Source of the DNA: Harmonia axyridis
Lineage: Eukaryota; Arthropoda; Insecta; Coleoptera; Coccinellidae
DNA length: 64,000 nucleotides
Assembly (NCBI RefSeq): GCF_914767665.1
Contig: NC_059504.1
Span: forward strand, 7,566,501 to 7,630,500
Direction: 5' to 3'
Shown here: one piece after another, positions 23,901 through 36,370 of the stretch
How positions within the stretch are numbered: position 1 is the stretch's first letter
Layout: each line of letters opens with the position of its first letter
Translations under genes and position numbers: made by a program
The notes under the pieces: model-generated
The model's database searches: none
Told to the model about the DNA's origin: nothing
What the model saw: only the letters and a program-made list of their open reading frames with translations

Positions 23901-24000
23901 TTGTAAAAAATAATTTTAAACACTTACTACTTTCCACAGTTGGTTCCAGTTGGTTTCCACACTGTGGAAAGTAGTAAGTGTTTACAATGATTTTTTACCA
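23901..24000. repeat. Hairpin with arms of about 40 bp
   Basis: The inner 24 bp (23917-23940 against 23961-23984, core cacttactactttccacagt) are perfectly inverted. Similarity continues outward to about 40 bp with three mismatches. The 20-base loop contains ttggttccagttgg. Probably a tiny MITE. Confidence 0.8.
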
Positions 24001-24329
24001 AATCAATATGATTTTCCACCAAGTAAGGACTGAATCAATTAAATATTTAGTTTTTTGTTTGGAATGACTTGGACTACAGTCCAACATATTATGAAAAATT
24101 CAGCCAATTTGATCTAGGAGGCCATTTTCTCTGATAAAGTGTGCGGTATCCTTTGTGCACTAAATAATTGCAATAATTAATTTGACGGAACAGCTTTCTG
24201 CTGTTAAAACTTTATGATTCGAAAATTTCAACATTTTTCGAAATCACGTCCAGCAACAACACCAATACCAAATCTGTAATTACTTCATTACTGCCCCAGA
24301 CCAGACTCCTACAACCAAACATCATCAAA

Positions 24330-24840
24330 ATTGTATACGAACCCGCCGAGCGAAAGCTCTCTCTGGCAGCCACCCGAAAACAGAAATAAAAACGGAAATG
24401 CCCCCGAAAAAGGAAAAACGTAAAGGAGTTTAAGTTTTCCTCCTTGGCGCCGAGATCGTAAAACTTTATTTACGTTTCAATTTTCGTAAAAATATCACGG
24501 TCCATTACTCCAGGGCGGCGGAGTTTCTCACAACAGCAGGAACATCGCTTCCTCTTCTTATTTTCTTCTTCTTGGGACGTAAAACGGTCGTAAAAAGGCA
24601 CGCGGGAAGTCGACAGGAGAGTCGAAGATGAAATACTGCCTAGTCGCCGAGGCCATCTATGATTTTCGCGTATCGCAAATGGTCTGGAATGTCTCTCTCT
24701 CTGCTTGCTTATGCCAGATTTCTGGAATGGTGGTGGGGTTTACGGTCGGCTGGTTTTTGGTGTGTGAGAAGTTTCGGGTTGATGTGAGAAGTTTGCCAGG
24801 GTGCCAGCTCGGCTGGGTGGATGTTGGAAGGAAATTTGGT
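24330..24840. other. GC-rich island
   Basis: Compared with its flanks it is CpG- and GC-rich (cccgccgagcgaaagctc, tggcgccgagatcgtaaaac, gggcggcggagtttctc). A 71-aa frame from 24628 is cysteine- and tryptophan-rich but not recognised. It could be an exon/promoter or an enhancer. Confidence 0.3.
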
Positions 24841-25079
24841 TAATTTTTTTTTAACAACAACAAAGATATTAATTTTCAGTAGTAATATTTAGGATATTGA
24901 TGATAGCTCGTTGAGGGCTGTAATCAAGATGAGAGCTTGAGAAATTTATCGTTAAATGATGAGGCATTTTTCAATGGCGGCGGAAATTTTTTTTGACAAG
25001 AAAATTATGATTTCATTGAAATTCTACTAAACATTAGGTTCGCTGCTATTCTCTACTAAAGATGATCTGCATCCATTGC

Positions 25080-25784
25080 ATCGTGATCATCTCGACCTGA
25101 TTTAAACGTGGTGAAATGAGCACGGAAGACGGCTAACGCAGTGGACGCCCAAAAGAGTCTGTTACCGACAAAAAAATCAAAAAAGTTCACAATATAATTC
25201 TGAATGACAATAAAGTGAAGTTGATGGAGATTGCAGACATTGTGAAAATATCATCTGAACGTGTACATCATATCATTCACGAATATTTGTACATGAGAAA
25301 GCTGTGTGCAAAATGGGTGCCGCGCGAGCTCACAATCGATCGAAAGCAACAACGTGTTAATGATTCTGAGCAGTGTTTGAAGCTGTTTAAGTGCAATAAA
25401 TCTGAATTTTTGCAGTTTCATCAAGAGAATGCGCCGTGTCTCAAATCAATAAAAACAATGCAAAATTGCATGAATTGGGCTCTGAATTGCTTCTGCACCC
25501 ACCGTATTCGCCAGATCTGTCCCCAAGTGACTTTTTCCTGTTCTCAGACCTCAAAAGAATGCTCGCTGGAAAGAAATTTAGCGCCAATGAAGAAATAATC
25601 GCCGAAACTGAGGCCTATTTTGAAGCGAAAGACAAATCATACTACAAAAATGGTATCTAAAAGTTGGAAGATCGCTATAATCGCTGTATCGCCTTCGAAG
25701 GCAACTATGTTGAATAATAAAATCGAATCCTGACAAAAAAATGTGTTTTACTATGGTAGACCCGGGACTTTTCAATTGGCCCGT
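25080..25784 (+). pseudogene. Himar1-like (irritans) mariner, 5'-truncated with central deletion
   Basis: The plus strand shows the Himar1-type blocks G-E-M-S-T-E-D-G, K-K-V-H-N-I-I-L-N-D, I-A-D-I-V-K-I-S-S-E-R-V, H-E-Y-L-Y-M-R-K-L-C-A-K-W-V-P-R-E-L, then jumps from N-K-S-E-F-L to F-H-Q-E-N-A-P-C. The segment with the first catalytic aspartate is therefore deleted. The C-terminus (N-R-C-I-A-F-E-G-N-Y-V-E) and the right terminal repeat (gggacttttcaattggcccg) remain before TA at 25785-25786. The left terminal repeat is absent. Confidence 0.85.
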
Positions 25785-28232
25785 TACTATATTATTAAAC
25801 GGGTCAATCGCAATGTTATAGTCATTTTTGCAAAAGTTTGCATAAAAAGTTCCACATTGTCTTCACCGTTGCTTTTTTATATTCGATCCCGTCTTTCTTT
25901 CTCATATTGACCGCCTAATCTTTTAGTATCAACGTCAATTCTTCTAAGCTCATATGTTCATTCAATTCATATTCTCGGTCGTAGTAACTTCTCTAAATAT
26001 TCCCGAGATATATGCATGTTGTATTTATTGGAATTTTTCTTTGATTTGCGTATTTATACTTTGTTATACTTTGAACATAGATACGCATTGCTAAAACTTG
26101 CAGTTTGAAATTTATTTGGAATGAAGTTGTCAAACTCAATCGTGTTGTCGTAGTGATTGATAATAATTGCACTGAATGCAATTATCAGTGTAATGTTGAC
26201 ATGATAGGGTGAATTTGTTTCATATATGACACAAAATGACAAAATTAGATTGGATGTTAGAACTGTCAAAAATGTCTCATTGTTATTATCGATTACATGA
26301 AAACAAAATGAAATTCTGTCCTCTAATTCGGAAAGAAAAATTATAAAAAATCGAATTCGAATGATTAACAATCTGCAAATCGTCTCCAACACTCAAATGA
26401 CGTGCATCTAGGTGTTTTATGTTTGGGAAAAACCTAATAACGGTTATATCATGGAAATTTCACTTAAACAACCCCAAGTCCCTATGTCATCTAACGCCAA
26501 AACATCCATCTCACAGTCATTTTTACCGGCCATCGAGGAGAGAAAGTGAATATCAAATGGTATAGGTATAGAGAAGGGTTATGTCGAGACCGCGTTAGGT
26601 AAGGTTAGGTCCGATCTTTGTGTGCTCATGTAAAATGCATAAGACGCAGGCAACGGGGCACGAGCTCTGCATGTGAATTATATCTAAACATAGGCGAGAG
26701 CGGAGGTTTGAGCCTGTGACCGGTGCAACGGAAGCGCTAACGAGATATGAAGAAGCAGGATCAGAAGGGATCATCCTTGAGGCAGGTTGATGTGAAAAAT
26801 TGCAGACGTATATCGTTTTAATTATGCTGCCGTGTGTTCTGTGGTCTAATGTGGGATATGCCGAATACGGGAAGGTGCGAGATTGAAAGATTAATCTGTG
26901 GTTTTAGTGTGAGTGCAGACTGGGATGTTATTATTCATTTCTGTGGAACGCCGTTGATAAATTGTGGAATATTTTGAGTTGGATTAGGGCGATTTGTTGG
27001 TTTCGAGTGGAAACCCTCAAGGATCATGTTGAGGTTCAACTATTTTTAAATATACTTGAGAACACTTTAATTGTCACTCAGTGTAGGTATAGTACTTGTT
27101 GAATGGTTTCACTGAAGGAACACCACCACGTGAACGAAATTAGAGATATTTCTACTCACAAATGGCCGATTTTAAAATTTTTTGTTTGCGATAAAAATTA
27201 AAATCTTGACAACTTTTTGTTTTTCTCGAAATAAATGATGATATGGTATCCCTACAAATCAATGATGTATTTTAAAAATAATCGTGAAAAGATCCTACAG
27301 AAAATCAATACGAGAATGTCACGTGGTGGTGTTTCCTCTTAATGACCACATATTCTAGGAGCTACGCTATGGGATGTATGATAAACCCGTATTTTTTAGG
27401 TAATCTCTGAATAGATTCTCAATATTGTCATATTAATCTAATCTTTAGTTTTTCTATATGAAAATCTTCGAAATGACAATGAAGTGATTGATACATTCCT
27501 CAGTCCTATTATTGTGTTGCTAAATGGCGAAAGCGTTTTGATGTTATGACAATCTTTCACCTCAATCTTGCAACGAATAGAAAGTTCTTTAACATCGTCG
27601 GTGGTGCAGCCAGGATGTTGTTTTGAGAGGCTGAACATCGAAAGAATTTGGTGAAATTGGGGAGATAGGTTGATAACACAAATTGATGTTTGAGAAATCT
27701 GTACCTCAATTGGAAATTTTGAAGCCAGATATTTCTATCGCTTCAAAACCTTGAAAGAGCAATTCCAGTAACTTCGTTGGCTTTAGAAAGTATTTTTGTA
27801 GGACTGTTCAATCATGATACTTGATACAAAGAAATAATAATAGTAATGTATCATGGTTCAACTACTAACTACTACCTAATTGGTGGTGGCCATAAATTTC
27901 GAATTTCATGCATACAATAGTATTTTAATCCAACACTTTTACTTTTCCGAAATCAATAGGTACGGATATTCCCAAAAGCTACTCGAAAAAAAAAATAAGA
28001 AAAAAAAACAGGAAGTCTACAATCTTTACTGATACAAGAAAAATATGGAGAAGAAATAAGAAGAGAACACGAAAAAGGATTGGTCAAAACACAAACAGGT
28101 TTGAGATTTTGAGTGTAGAAATGAAAACAATGTGAAGCTTCGTGTGAAACCTTCAGCTGATTCCATCATCAGAACCATGAAAAATGCAATGAGAATATTG
28201 GAAAAGAAACATACGAACATCTGGAGACAACA
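25785..28232. other. Non-coding interval, nothing firm
   Basis: No recognised gene. A minus-strand 112-aa frame at 26054-26392 is hydrophobic but resembles nothing known. Around 26520-26900 GC is moderately raised and ttaggtaaggttaggtcc occurs near 26594. The rest is AT-rich. Confidence 0.35.
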
Positions 28233-28343
28233 GGGACCGTATTCTCGACAAGTGATCTTTCAAAACGTATACGCACAGTCAATGTTCAGAGCACTGAAAG
28301 AACGTATACGTTTTGAAAGATCACTTGTCGAGAATACGGTCCC
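28233..28343. repeat. Perfect 41-bp inverted repeat
   Basis: The left arm 28233-28273 begins gggaccgtattctcgacaag; the right arm 28303-28343 is its exact reverse complement, with 29 bases between. No mismatch was seen. The outer motif ggaccgtattct also occurs near 36206 inside the large transposon, so this may be a short member of a MITE family. Confidence 0.9.
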
Positions 28344-30027
28344 AGATCCGTTCAGGTTGAGATTTAGCATGTATATAATTATGATTTTTAAGGTGGGAAC
28401 CACGTTTTTGAAACAAAACTTTATTTACAAGGAACACAAAAGATCGCTACCTAATTATAATTTATCTAATTGAACTGAACTATGAAAACAACATATTGGA
28501 GTATATTTTATAATGCTATCATATCTATAATTGAATAGGGTGTGCCCTAGATACCTGCAAAATAACTGAATAAGCAAATCTTATACAGATGATTGAAAAT
28601 ACGATGTAAAATTGAAGAAGGCGTCTGATTCGCCCACACATAAATGAAACATAAAAATATGGGTTTTTTTATTATTCCTCTGTCATTCCCTCAAAAATTG
28701 CGTTTGAAAATGAACAAACTGAGTTGTTCATTATCCTTTTTCAATCATATAAAGCATGTATGAGTTTTCTGGCAAAACTGAGCCAAACGTCCAATCTCAC
28801 CTCCAGATACAGCAATAAGATGGCGTATATCAAAAATCGACGTTCAACTCCGCTAACAGAATACGTCTGCACGTGCCACAAAAGCGACGCTTGCGTCGTT
28901 TCTATAGCGACACTGATTCCAAGTTAGAAGCGTCGATATGGCTGGTCGTATGAGCTCCAACGAATGCTGATAGATCGGGAGAAGGAGTCCCTTGGAAACG
29001 TTTCGGGAAGAAGGCTGCACGAGGGGTGATTGGGAAGAGAAGATTGGAGTTATTTCATTAATGGAGTTGATCATTTAAGACATCGGATCTGTTAACGGAG
29101 ATATCCGAAGGAATTGAGATCTTAATAAACAGGGAGTTTACGTTTGGCGCTTTCGTTCTGGGGTGGAGGGGAGGTATTATTTTGATTGGATGTCTGGATT
29201 CGTTTATTCTGAGTGTAAGAAACAGTCTGGACGATTTTAGATGAAGAAATTCGATTCTAATAAATAATATAAAATTGGCTAACACCTGCACCTGGTAATG
29301 AATGAAGAAAATACAAAAAGAAGTACGATTTCCAAGTGTATAATATCATACGATATTAATTATCTATCTGGTTAATGTATCAACGAAAATGCCATCAACA
29401 TAATCATTGTCAAACAGAAGATTTCCACGTTATTTCATAGGAATCATAATCGAAAGTAAACGAAGGAGAATGCATGTCATCAAGGTAGAGTAGCGATATA
29501 CCGTTTTTACCCTTATTAAGGATCATCAGTACCGCATAACTCAACCCAAGATGACGAACAAACGAAATAGCAGGCACCTTATTAAACGCTGGCTTTCTTT
29601 TTGTATTTTCTTTAAATTCGATTCTGTTTATCTGTTAGGACCTAGACAAATGAATATTGAGAGGAAAGGCTTACACTGAAAAAGAATTGTTCATTGTATT
29701 GAAGAATGGCAATCATCAACTTGATTTCATCGATACAATGTGCTTTTTCATCAATATAATGAAATTTTATTTCTGAATGTATCCCCCTATTCATTGATAT
29801 TATGAATCACTGTTTATCCATTTCACGATTCTGAAATCCATTGGAAAGAAGAACTTTATTCGTAAGTTGTAGGTATAAAGTCGTACATTAACTGCTTTGA
29901 ACGATTTTAATGAACAGTAATACATGATTGATATGAAGTGTAATCCATCGCCTAATGAACCTAACATTTAATAAGGTGTAGTAAAATGAAATCTAATATT
30001 TTTGCATGAAAAACAAAGCTTCAATTA
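28344..30027. other. Non-coding interval with one GC-raised patch
   Basis: A patch at about 28855-29000 has raised GC (agcgacgcttgcgtcg, itself a short palindrome). The rest is AT-rich. A segment at 29680-29800 resembles 39330-39500 in short blocks (gattgttc/ataatga-type), but no clear repeat unit was delimited. Confidence 0.3.
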
Positions 30028-30456
30028 CTATACATAATTGGATCCGATTTGAGTTAAAAATGCACTGTTTTGTTCGATAACTTGCTGTCATTTTGAAGGT
30101 AATATCATTATGCTTCCCTTATAGAAGTCCTCATCACTATTGGCAAAAAATTGAGATTTTCACAAGCCTCTGTTGAAGTGAATTTTTCACCAGCAAAATT
30201 CTTCGCCATGGACAGGAACAGATGATAATCATTTGGTGCCAGGTCTGGACTATAAGGTGGATGCATAAGGACCTCCAAGCTTCTGGAGCTTCTGGCGAGT
30301 CACTATCGATCTGTTTGGCCTGGCCTTGTCCTCATGGAACACTATTCCTTTCCAATTGGCCAAAGCTGGCCGTTCTGGGCGATTGCTTCCTTCAGACGGC
30401 CCAATTGTTGACAGTACAGTTCCGAGTTAACAGTTGTGCCTTAGGGGAGTAGCTCA
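30028..30456 (-). pseudogene. Mariner transposase, C-terminal half, split by insertion
   Basis: On the minus strand it begins E-L-L-P at the junction and continues with V-N-S-E-L-Y-C-Q-Q-L-G-R-L-K-E-A-I-A-Q, M-H-P-P-Y-S-P-D-L-A-P-N-D-Y-H-L-F (third catalytic D), and A-G-E-K-F-T-S-T-E. It stops at 30028-30030. Frameshifts show the element is dead. The N-terminal half continues at 38594, on the far side of the 8.1-kb transposon. Confidence 0.88.
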
Positions 30457-30469
30457 CCCAACGAGCAAA

Positions 30470-30720
30470 GTTGTCTTATAAATCGAATGTTTGGTGACTA
30501 TTTTATTTTAAAGGTATCTTATAAATGCTTTCAATAATAGCAATTTATTATATTAAGCCTACATAAATACTTTTTTGTTGCGAATAGCTGAAGAATTTTA
30601 TAGAGTTATCGTGACAACGTTAGTAAAGCGAAATTATAAAATATCTTATGAAACAGTTGCCTAGTTATCATTTAAGTGTGTCGATACCTAGCTTATAAAA
30701 TAATACAATCTATAAAACTG
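30470..30720. repeat. Left subterminal repeats (TTATAAA type)
   Basis: Copies of cttataaat, attataaaat and cttataaaat, plus ctataaaac, recur within 250 bp of the left end of the large transposon. In CACTA elements such repeats bind an element-encoded protein; here that is inference. Confidence 0.6.
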
Positions 30721-30991
30721 ATTTGTTGCTTAGTGGTTTTTTAATTTATTATGGTGATAAGGCAGATAGTGTTACAAATATCTTAAAGAAATACTTTTAA
30801 GTTGCTTTTCGTCCACTTAAAAAATTGTTATATTGTTGTACCTTTAGCAACGATTTCGTTTCGATGAGTAAATAGTTGTTTTGGTAACCACTTGATAACT
30901 ATTTTGTTGTATCGTATTTCTACGACAATAATAAAACAATATACCTATAAATTTTAAGTTAGGTTACCTATTTTGAAAATAATTCTTCATT

Positions 30992-33165
30992 ATGTGCGAT
31001 ATAAGTCAGTGGAAAAAAATCAAAAAAAGTGGTGCATTTCGAAGACGAATGAAAATGTGTTATGAAAATATGATGAAGAATACAAGTACATATAGTGCTG
31101 GGAATCAGGAGACACTACAGAAAGATGTTGAATCAATAGACTGTACACAATCTGCAGATGCTGAAATCTCAATGAGCGAAAATACGTCTGCTATCTCGAT
31201 TACCAAAGCCACAGCAACTGAGAACCCACAAACAGTGGTGGACCTGTCGAATAATAATACTGACATAGTCACAAGTGATGATGAAGTAAGAGGTAATTGG
31301 TTGATAGAATTAGAGTCAAATGAAGATTGCGACTCTGTACTGGAACTTGAGCAAAATGCAGAATTTAGGAATCGTTTAAGGCAATGGGCAGTTTCATTTA
31401 ATATTTCACACTCAGCATTAAGAGTGCTCTTTCGATACCTGAATGGAAGGATGCCGAACATTCTACCTCATGATCCCAGAACACTTTTGAAAACATATCA
31501 CACTATTGTTATGGTTAAAATTGGAGAGAATGGCCATTATTGGCACCATGGATTACAATTTTCTTTACAGAAAATGTTGACATCAATTCAAAATCTTCCA
31601 AAGAAAATTTCGTTGAATATTAGTATGGATGGTCTTCCCATATACAAAAGCAGTAGAAGTGAATTCTGGCCTATACTTTTCAACATTCATGAACTTCCTG
31701 AAATTAAACCCATGATAATAGGTATATATTGTGGTAAGGGAAAACCTTCAAATTTGGCAGAATATTTGACACCATTTGTTGAAGAAGCCAAACCAATACT
31801 TTCGGAAGGATTGATAATCAACGGAAACAACACTACTGTTAAAATAAGATGCTTTGTATGTGACTCACCGGCTAGAGCATTCATCAAAGGTAATTATTAT
31901 AATTGACCATCAATGGCCAAGATAGGTATATAACTTAAAGGGTGAATGATTATTTTCTTTATCTTTCAGGAGTAACGAACTTCAATAGTAAACATGGATG
32001 CCTCAAGTGTACTACAGTTGGAGAATATTCACACATTTCCCATACAGTCTACTTTCCTACGATAGGTTGTGAAAAAAGAACTAATGCTGGATTTCATGCA
32101 AAATTATATGGCTCCCATCATAAACAAGATACCCCTCTAAGTTTACTGCCCATCGATATGGTTGAAGATTTTCCGGTCAGTGATTCTCTTCATCTGATCG
32201 ATCTGGGTGTCATGAAAAGGTGTTTATTGGGATGGAGAGATGGAAGTTTTGGTACTTATAAAACTAAATGGTGTGCGAAAGATATTACTGACGTTTCACA
32301 TTTTCTTGAGAAATGTAAGCTACCATCTGAAGTTCATAGAGCTGTACGAGGCTTAAATGTTTTATGCCATTGGAAAGGTTCCGAATATCATACTTTTTTA
32401 CATTATTTAAGTATAGTAATACTTAAGGATGTATTGCCTCTTGATGTGTACCAACATTTTCTTAATTTTTTTTGTGCTATAACTATATGCTCAACTAAAT
32501 ATTATGTGCATTTTCTCCATTTGGCTGAAGCATTACTCAATAATTATGTTGAATATTATCGAGATTTTTATGGAGAGGATTATATTACCAGTAATGTTCA
32601 TAATCTCACTCATTTAGTTGATGAAGTAAGAAGGTATGGACCTTTGACGACTTTCAATGCATACCCTTTCGAAAGTCGACTTTATCAAATAAAAAATTTA
32701 TTACGAAATGGAAATTCCCCACTGGCTCAGGTTGCAAAAAGGATGAGTGAAATTATACAATGTGAAAATGAATCTAAAAAATATTGCACATCTTTTCCTG
32801 TTTTAAAAAGCAAGAACGACTCAGGATTTTTTTCAAAAATAGAATTGAAACAGTTCTCATTATCGGCAGACAATCGTAATAAATGGTTTCTTACTCACAA
32901 TGATGATATTGTAGCAATGGAGTATGCCATATTGATAAATAACACTCCTCTCATTTGTGGACATGCTGTAGGTGATAATTTACAAGAAGTTTTTGAAATT
33001 CCAATAAAATCATCATTCTTAAATATTTTCAAAACTAATAATAATAATCAAAAGCCATTAAAACTTTATTCAACTACGGATGTTAAGTGCAAAATGGTAG
33101 CAACTAAATATAGAGATGAATTTTTTTTTATTCCTTTATTGCACACTTTACATGAAAATAAATAA
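30992..33165 (+). CDS. tnp2/CACTA-like DDE transposase, 2 exons, 697 aa
   Basis: Exon 1 is 30992-31889 and exon 2 is 31970-33165. The 80-bp intron has GTAATT and a TTTCAG acceptor, and the junction reads A-F-I-K-G-V-T-N in frame. After an acidic, Ser/Thr-rich N-terminus (1-125) comes a core with I-S-M-D-G-L-P (Asp213), F-W-P-I-L, I-G-I-Y-C-G, C-D-S-P-A-R-A (Asp291), a C-L-K-C knuckle (310-313), H-L-I-D-L-G-V-M-K-R (Asp377) and Y-G-P-L...Y-P-F-E-S (Glu534). The D-G-x-P, C-D-x-P-A-R and P-F-E-S blocks are those of tnp2-like CACTA transposases; which residues are catalytic is inferred. An AATAAA follows at 33203. No stops occur, so it may be recently active. Confidence 0.88.
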
Positions 33166-33234
33166 TTTTCATCTTGTAAACTAAAAATCAACAAAATATT
33201 CAAATAAAATAAGTTAATAATTTATAATCTGCAC

Positions 33235-35220
33235 TCATTCATTTTCACTATCCTCTCCATTCACCTGTTCCATCTCTTCTAATGTTACTCCTGTAGAATC
33301 CTCATTTCCAACCAGAACCTACAAAGTTGAAAAGAAAGAAAATTGAAGAAACTCCCAAAGTTTGATTATATAACTCACATAACTACTTAGAAAGTTCTCC
33401 TCGTTGATGATTAATTCATTTAGTTCCATAACATTACTTTCTTCAATCTTTGGGTTCTTAATCTGAAATGAAGAATGTATTGTATATGCATAGAATGATG
33501 TCAGATTGCATTATGTTCAGACAAAGAATGAGCCCTATATTGATGTCAGTACTCTACTCACATGTGAATTCATTCATAAATCAGTTCTCCACAAAAATAT
33601 AGCCAAGAAAAAAGTTCTCTCATTACCTTGTAAGAAAGACTTTTGGGCCTCCTTTTGCTCCTTGATGTTCGTGTCATGCTACTCTCATTCCTTTTCGTTG
33701 AGTTTCTGATGACAGCCTTGAAAAACTCTTCGCAATTTTTCAAGGTAAAATCTTCATCGGAGAGTCTCACAACACGAAAAAATAATCCGATAACATTTTT
33801 GAAAAATTTGAATGGAATTTTCTCTTTTCCAGGATCTTTAGCACCTCCAGCCCAAGAACATAGAGTCATGAATTTTCTAGAGAATATTTTGTCCACCAAA
33901 ATATAGCAGTTATTGGTTCCATTTCCACATCCCTTTCTTCCACATACATAACTAAACTTTTGTATTAAGTCTTCCATTTCCTTCTTATTAGCCAATTTGG
34001 CCTCCAGTTTCTCAAGTACCGCTAAAGAGTCTATTGGCTCGAAAAAGATATCATCAATATTATTATTATTCTGAGTTGCAGTGTTACATGTACAGTTATT
34101 GTTAATTGAATGACTAGCCATAACATCTATACTGGTTTGTAATTTGGCAAGGAGTTGCATTATATTTTCTAGATAAGATAAATGACCTTCTCTTTCCAGA
34201 ATTAGTTTCTGGTTATTCATAATTATGTCTTGATTAATTATCAAGCTCTCAAATTTTTCCATCAATTCTGCATCTAGAGAGGATTTTTCTGTTCTTAATC
34301 CATCTGGTATAATTTGCTGGATTGTTTTTTGGGGTAGGAGTACTTCAGTATCCAACTCTGTTTTTGAAGATTTCACCCTAGAATCTTCCAAAGAAGCAGT
34401 CAACTGCAATACAAGAAGACATTTGTTAATTCAACTATAAATATTGAATAGAAGTGGATTATGATTAGAATCATTGATACACAATAGTCGAATATAAGCA
34501 AATAACCGGAACAGATCGGTTAAGACCAATATATTGCTATACATAACCAATCGGTTTTGATAGCAAGGGATCGGTCTTAACCCCTCTGATGTTCCTGTTA
34601 CTCGCTTGAATTTGTCTAATAAGAATTAATAACTCACCATACATTTATTGGCCAATTCATTAAAATTATGTTCGCTAGATATGGACTTTGGCAGCTTCAC
34701 GCTCGGTCTCTTTTTAGTCTGGACCTCTAAAATATCCTCTTGTTCAGTATCGTCATTTTCCAACATTCGATTTAGTTCCTCTTCAGCAATTTCATAGTTA
34801 AATAAGTGGTTCCTTTTTAATTTGCAAGCCATTGTGAACCAGTTTGCTTCTGGTAAGGAATTAGCAGTCCTGATCAGCTTCTCAGCCCCTAATTTTGGCC
34901 AATGAAGCTGATTATTATACTCCCATCCCGAAGGAACAATTGTTAGCTGTTTCAAGCCCCTTTCGATAGTTTGGACGATCTTGAACATGTCTAAAAGAAG
35001 TTCAGTAATATAGAAAGAATGTAGGTAACAAACTCTAAGATATCATTTTCATATCAAAAAGCACAAATATGTTATGCACTCATTCATTTACCATAGTGTA
35101 TTTTACAGTGAATCATTATTGAAGATTCGGTAAATTAAATTAAGGACATTCCATGTCTGTGCTTTACCTAGTTATCGATTGAATCACTGGTGCAAATCTC
35201 TCAATCAACTTACCTTGCAT
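33235..35220 (-). CDS. DUF4806-type accessory protein of the transposon, 5 exons, 434 aa
   Basis: Coding exons are 35220-35214, 34990-34638, 34403-33627, 33462-33379 and 33318-33235. Donors are GTAAGT, GTGAGT, GTAATG and GTGAGT, acceptors TTTTAG, TTGCAG, TTTCAG and TTGTAG; the sum is 1305 nt. The N-terminal domain carries the V-P-S-G-W...L-H-W-P pattern typical of these proteins, followed by an acidic linker, a probable coiled coil at about 166-213, a Cys-rich patch (C-x-C, then C-G-R-K-G-C-G-N), and a DUF4806-like region at about 240-330 (S-W-A-G-G...F-K-F-F-K-N-V-I-G). A basic S-K-R-R-P-K stretch could be a nuclear signal. By analogy with TnpA it may bind the element ends, which is speculative. 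The first 7-nt exon is the least certain part. Confidence 0.8.
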
Positions 35221-35464
35221 TTTCTTTTCTAACTTAAACAGGTCACTCGTCACAGTCGGCACTCAGATTTGCCAAGCAGTTCAGAACAAATTTGATTTTA
35301 GGTTATGTTAAATTAAGTTTACGCGGTATATTTATTCCAGAATAATCTATGGATTTCACCTCCTCTCCTCAGTAGCGCCAAATTGCTGCGACCCAATCAC
35401 TATCACGAGAGACAATAGACTATTTCTCTAAGACTATCACTACAATAAGAAGTTTAACTATCAC

Positions 35465-35598
35465 CACAGAATAGAGAGGTATTACAGAAGCGACACTCTC
35501 CCTTTTTCATGGTACCCAACCGCCATATTGTCAGTAGTTATGTTTACATCTTTCCACGTGTTTCGGTGTTCGAGTTCATTGCCCGTTTGACACAAGTA

Positions 35599-35641
<43 letters not shown>

Positions 35642-36016
35642 TTATTTATTATTATTAATGTATTCTATAAAAGCGATTTTATTGTATTTCAGGAAATTCA
35701 AGTAAGATAATAAAAGTCGGAAACTTACCATTAATTCAAATTCTGAAATGAAATACAAATTTAGGCTGAAAAATATTTTGAAATAGAATTACTACTTCCA
35801 TTCAATACGCAGTCATGTCCCAAATATCATACAGTAATCATACAAATGGACCGCCATGTCATAGAATTGAGAAGTTTTAATATAAATATTTACTATTCTG
35901 TGGTCATGTAGAACTACCAGCCTTCTGAGAGTTCTTCAAGGTCACCAAAATTGGTTACATCGAGAACAAAGGAAATGTCAAAGAGTGTCGCTTCTGTAAT
36001 ACCTCTCTATTCTGTG
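35465..36016. mobile_element. Non-autonomous element with perfect 34-bp terminal repeats
   Basis: The left end 35465-35498 (cacagaatagagaggtatta...) is exactly inverted at 35983-36016. Both sides are flanked by CTATCAC (35458-35464 and 36017-36023), consistent with a 7-bp target duplication. It is 552 bp with no gene and contains an (AT)n run. It lies just upstream of the DUF4806 gene inside the larger transposon. A caution: ctatcac also occurs twice more within 70 bp on the left, so the duplication could be coincidental. Superfamily is not assigned. Confidence 0.85.
35601..35637. repeat. (AT)n microsatellite
   Basis: A run of about 18 AT units inside the 552-bp element, followed by (ATT)-rich sequence. 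Confidence 0.95.
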
Positions 36017-36370
36017 CTATCACATAATCATAATTATATTTCTTATTCCATGAGGACTTGCTTTATAAGGCCGTAAAAAGATCGTCAATTAGCCAAACAG
36101 TAGTCAATAATGCTCTATAAGTGATCTAAGCAACCTTATTATTTTAATATTTGGATCAACTGGAACTCACAACTGTTTCGCTGAAATCTGAAATCCTTAG
36201 GACAGGACCGTATTCTATTGATCGACATACTCGACAGTTTTAATAGGAATTACTCCGAAGCTTTAATGAAAAGTTGTTAAGAGCAGCTTCGGAGTAAGCT
36301 TTCCCACATTTTGTATTTTTGGCGCAATTGTTCATCGGAACAGCTGAGTGCTTATCAATTTGCCTAAATG

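Noticed and set aside
26054..26392. 112-aa hydrophobic minus-strand frame as a membrane protein gene
   Set aside because: Its Ile/Phe/Asn-rich composition is what AT-rich DNA gives by chance, and there is no family resemblance.
28132..28473. 113-aa plus frame as a gene
   Set aside because: The frame runs through both arms of the perfect 41-bp inverted repeat, so it is explained by that repeat.
35458..35464. CTATCAC as certain proof of a 7-bp target duplication
   Set aside because: It is kept only as probable, since the same heptamer appears at two other positions between 35398 and 35440.
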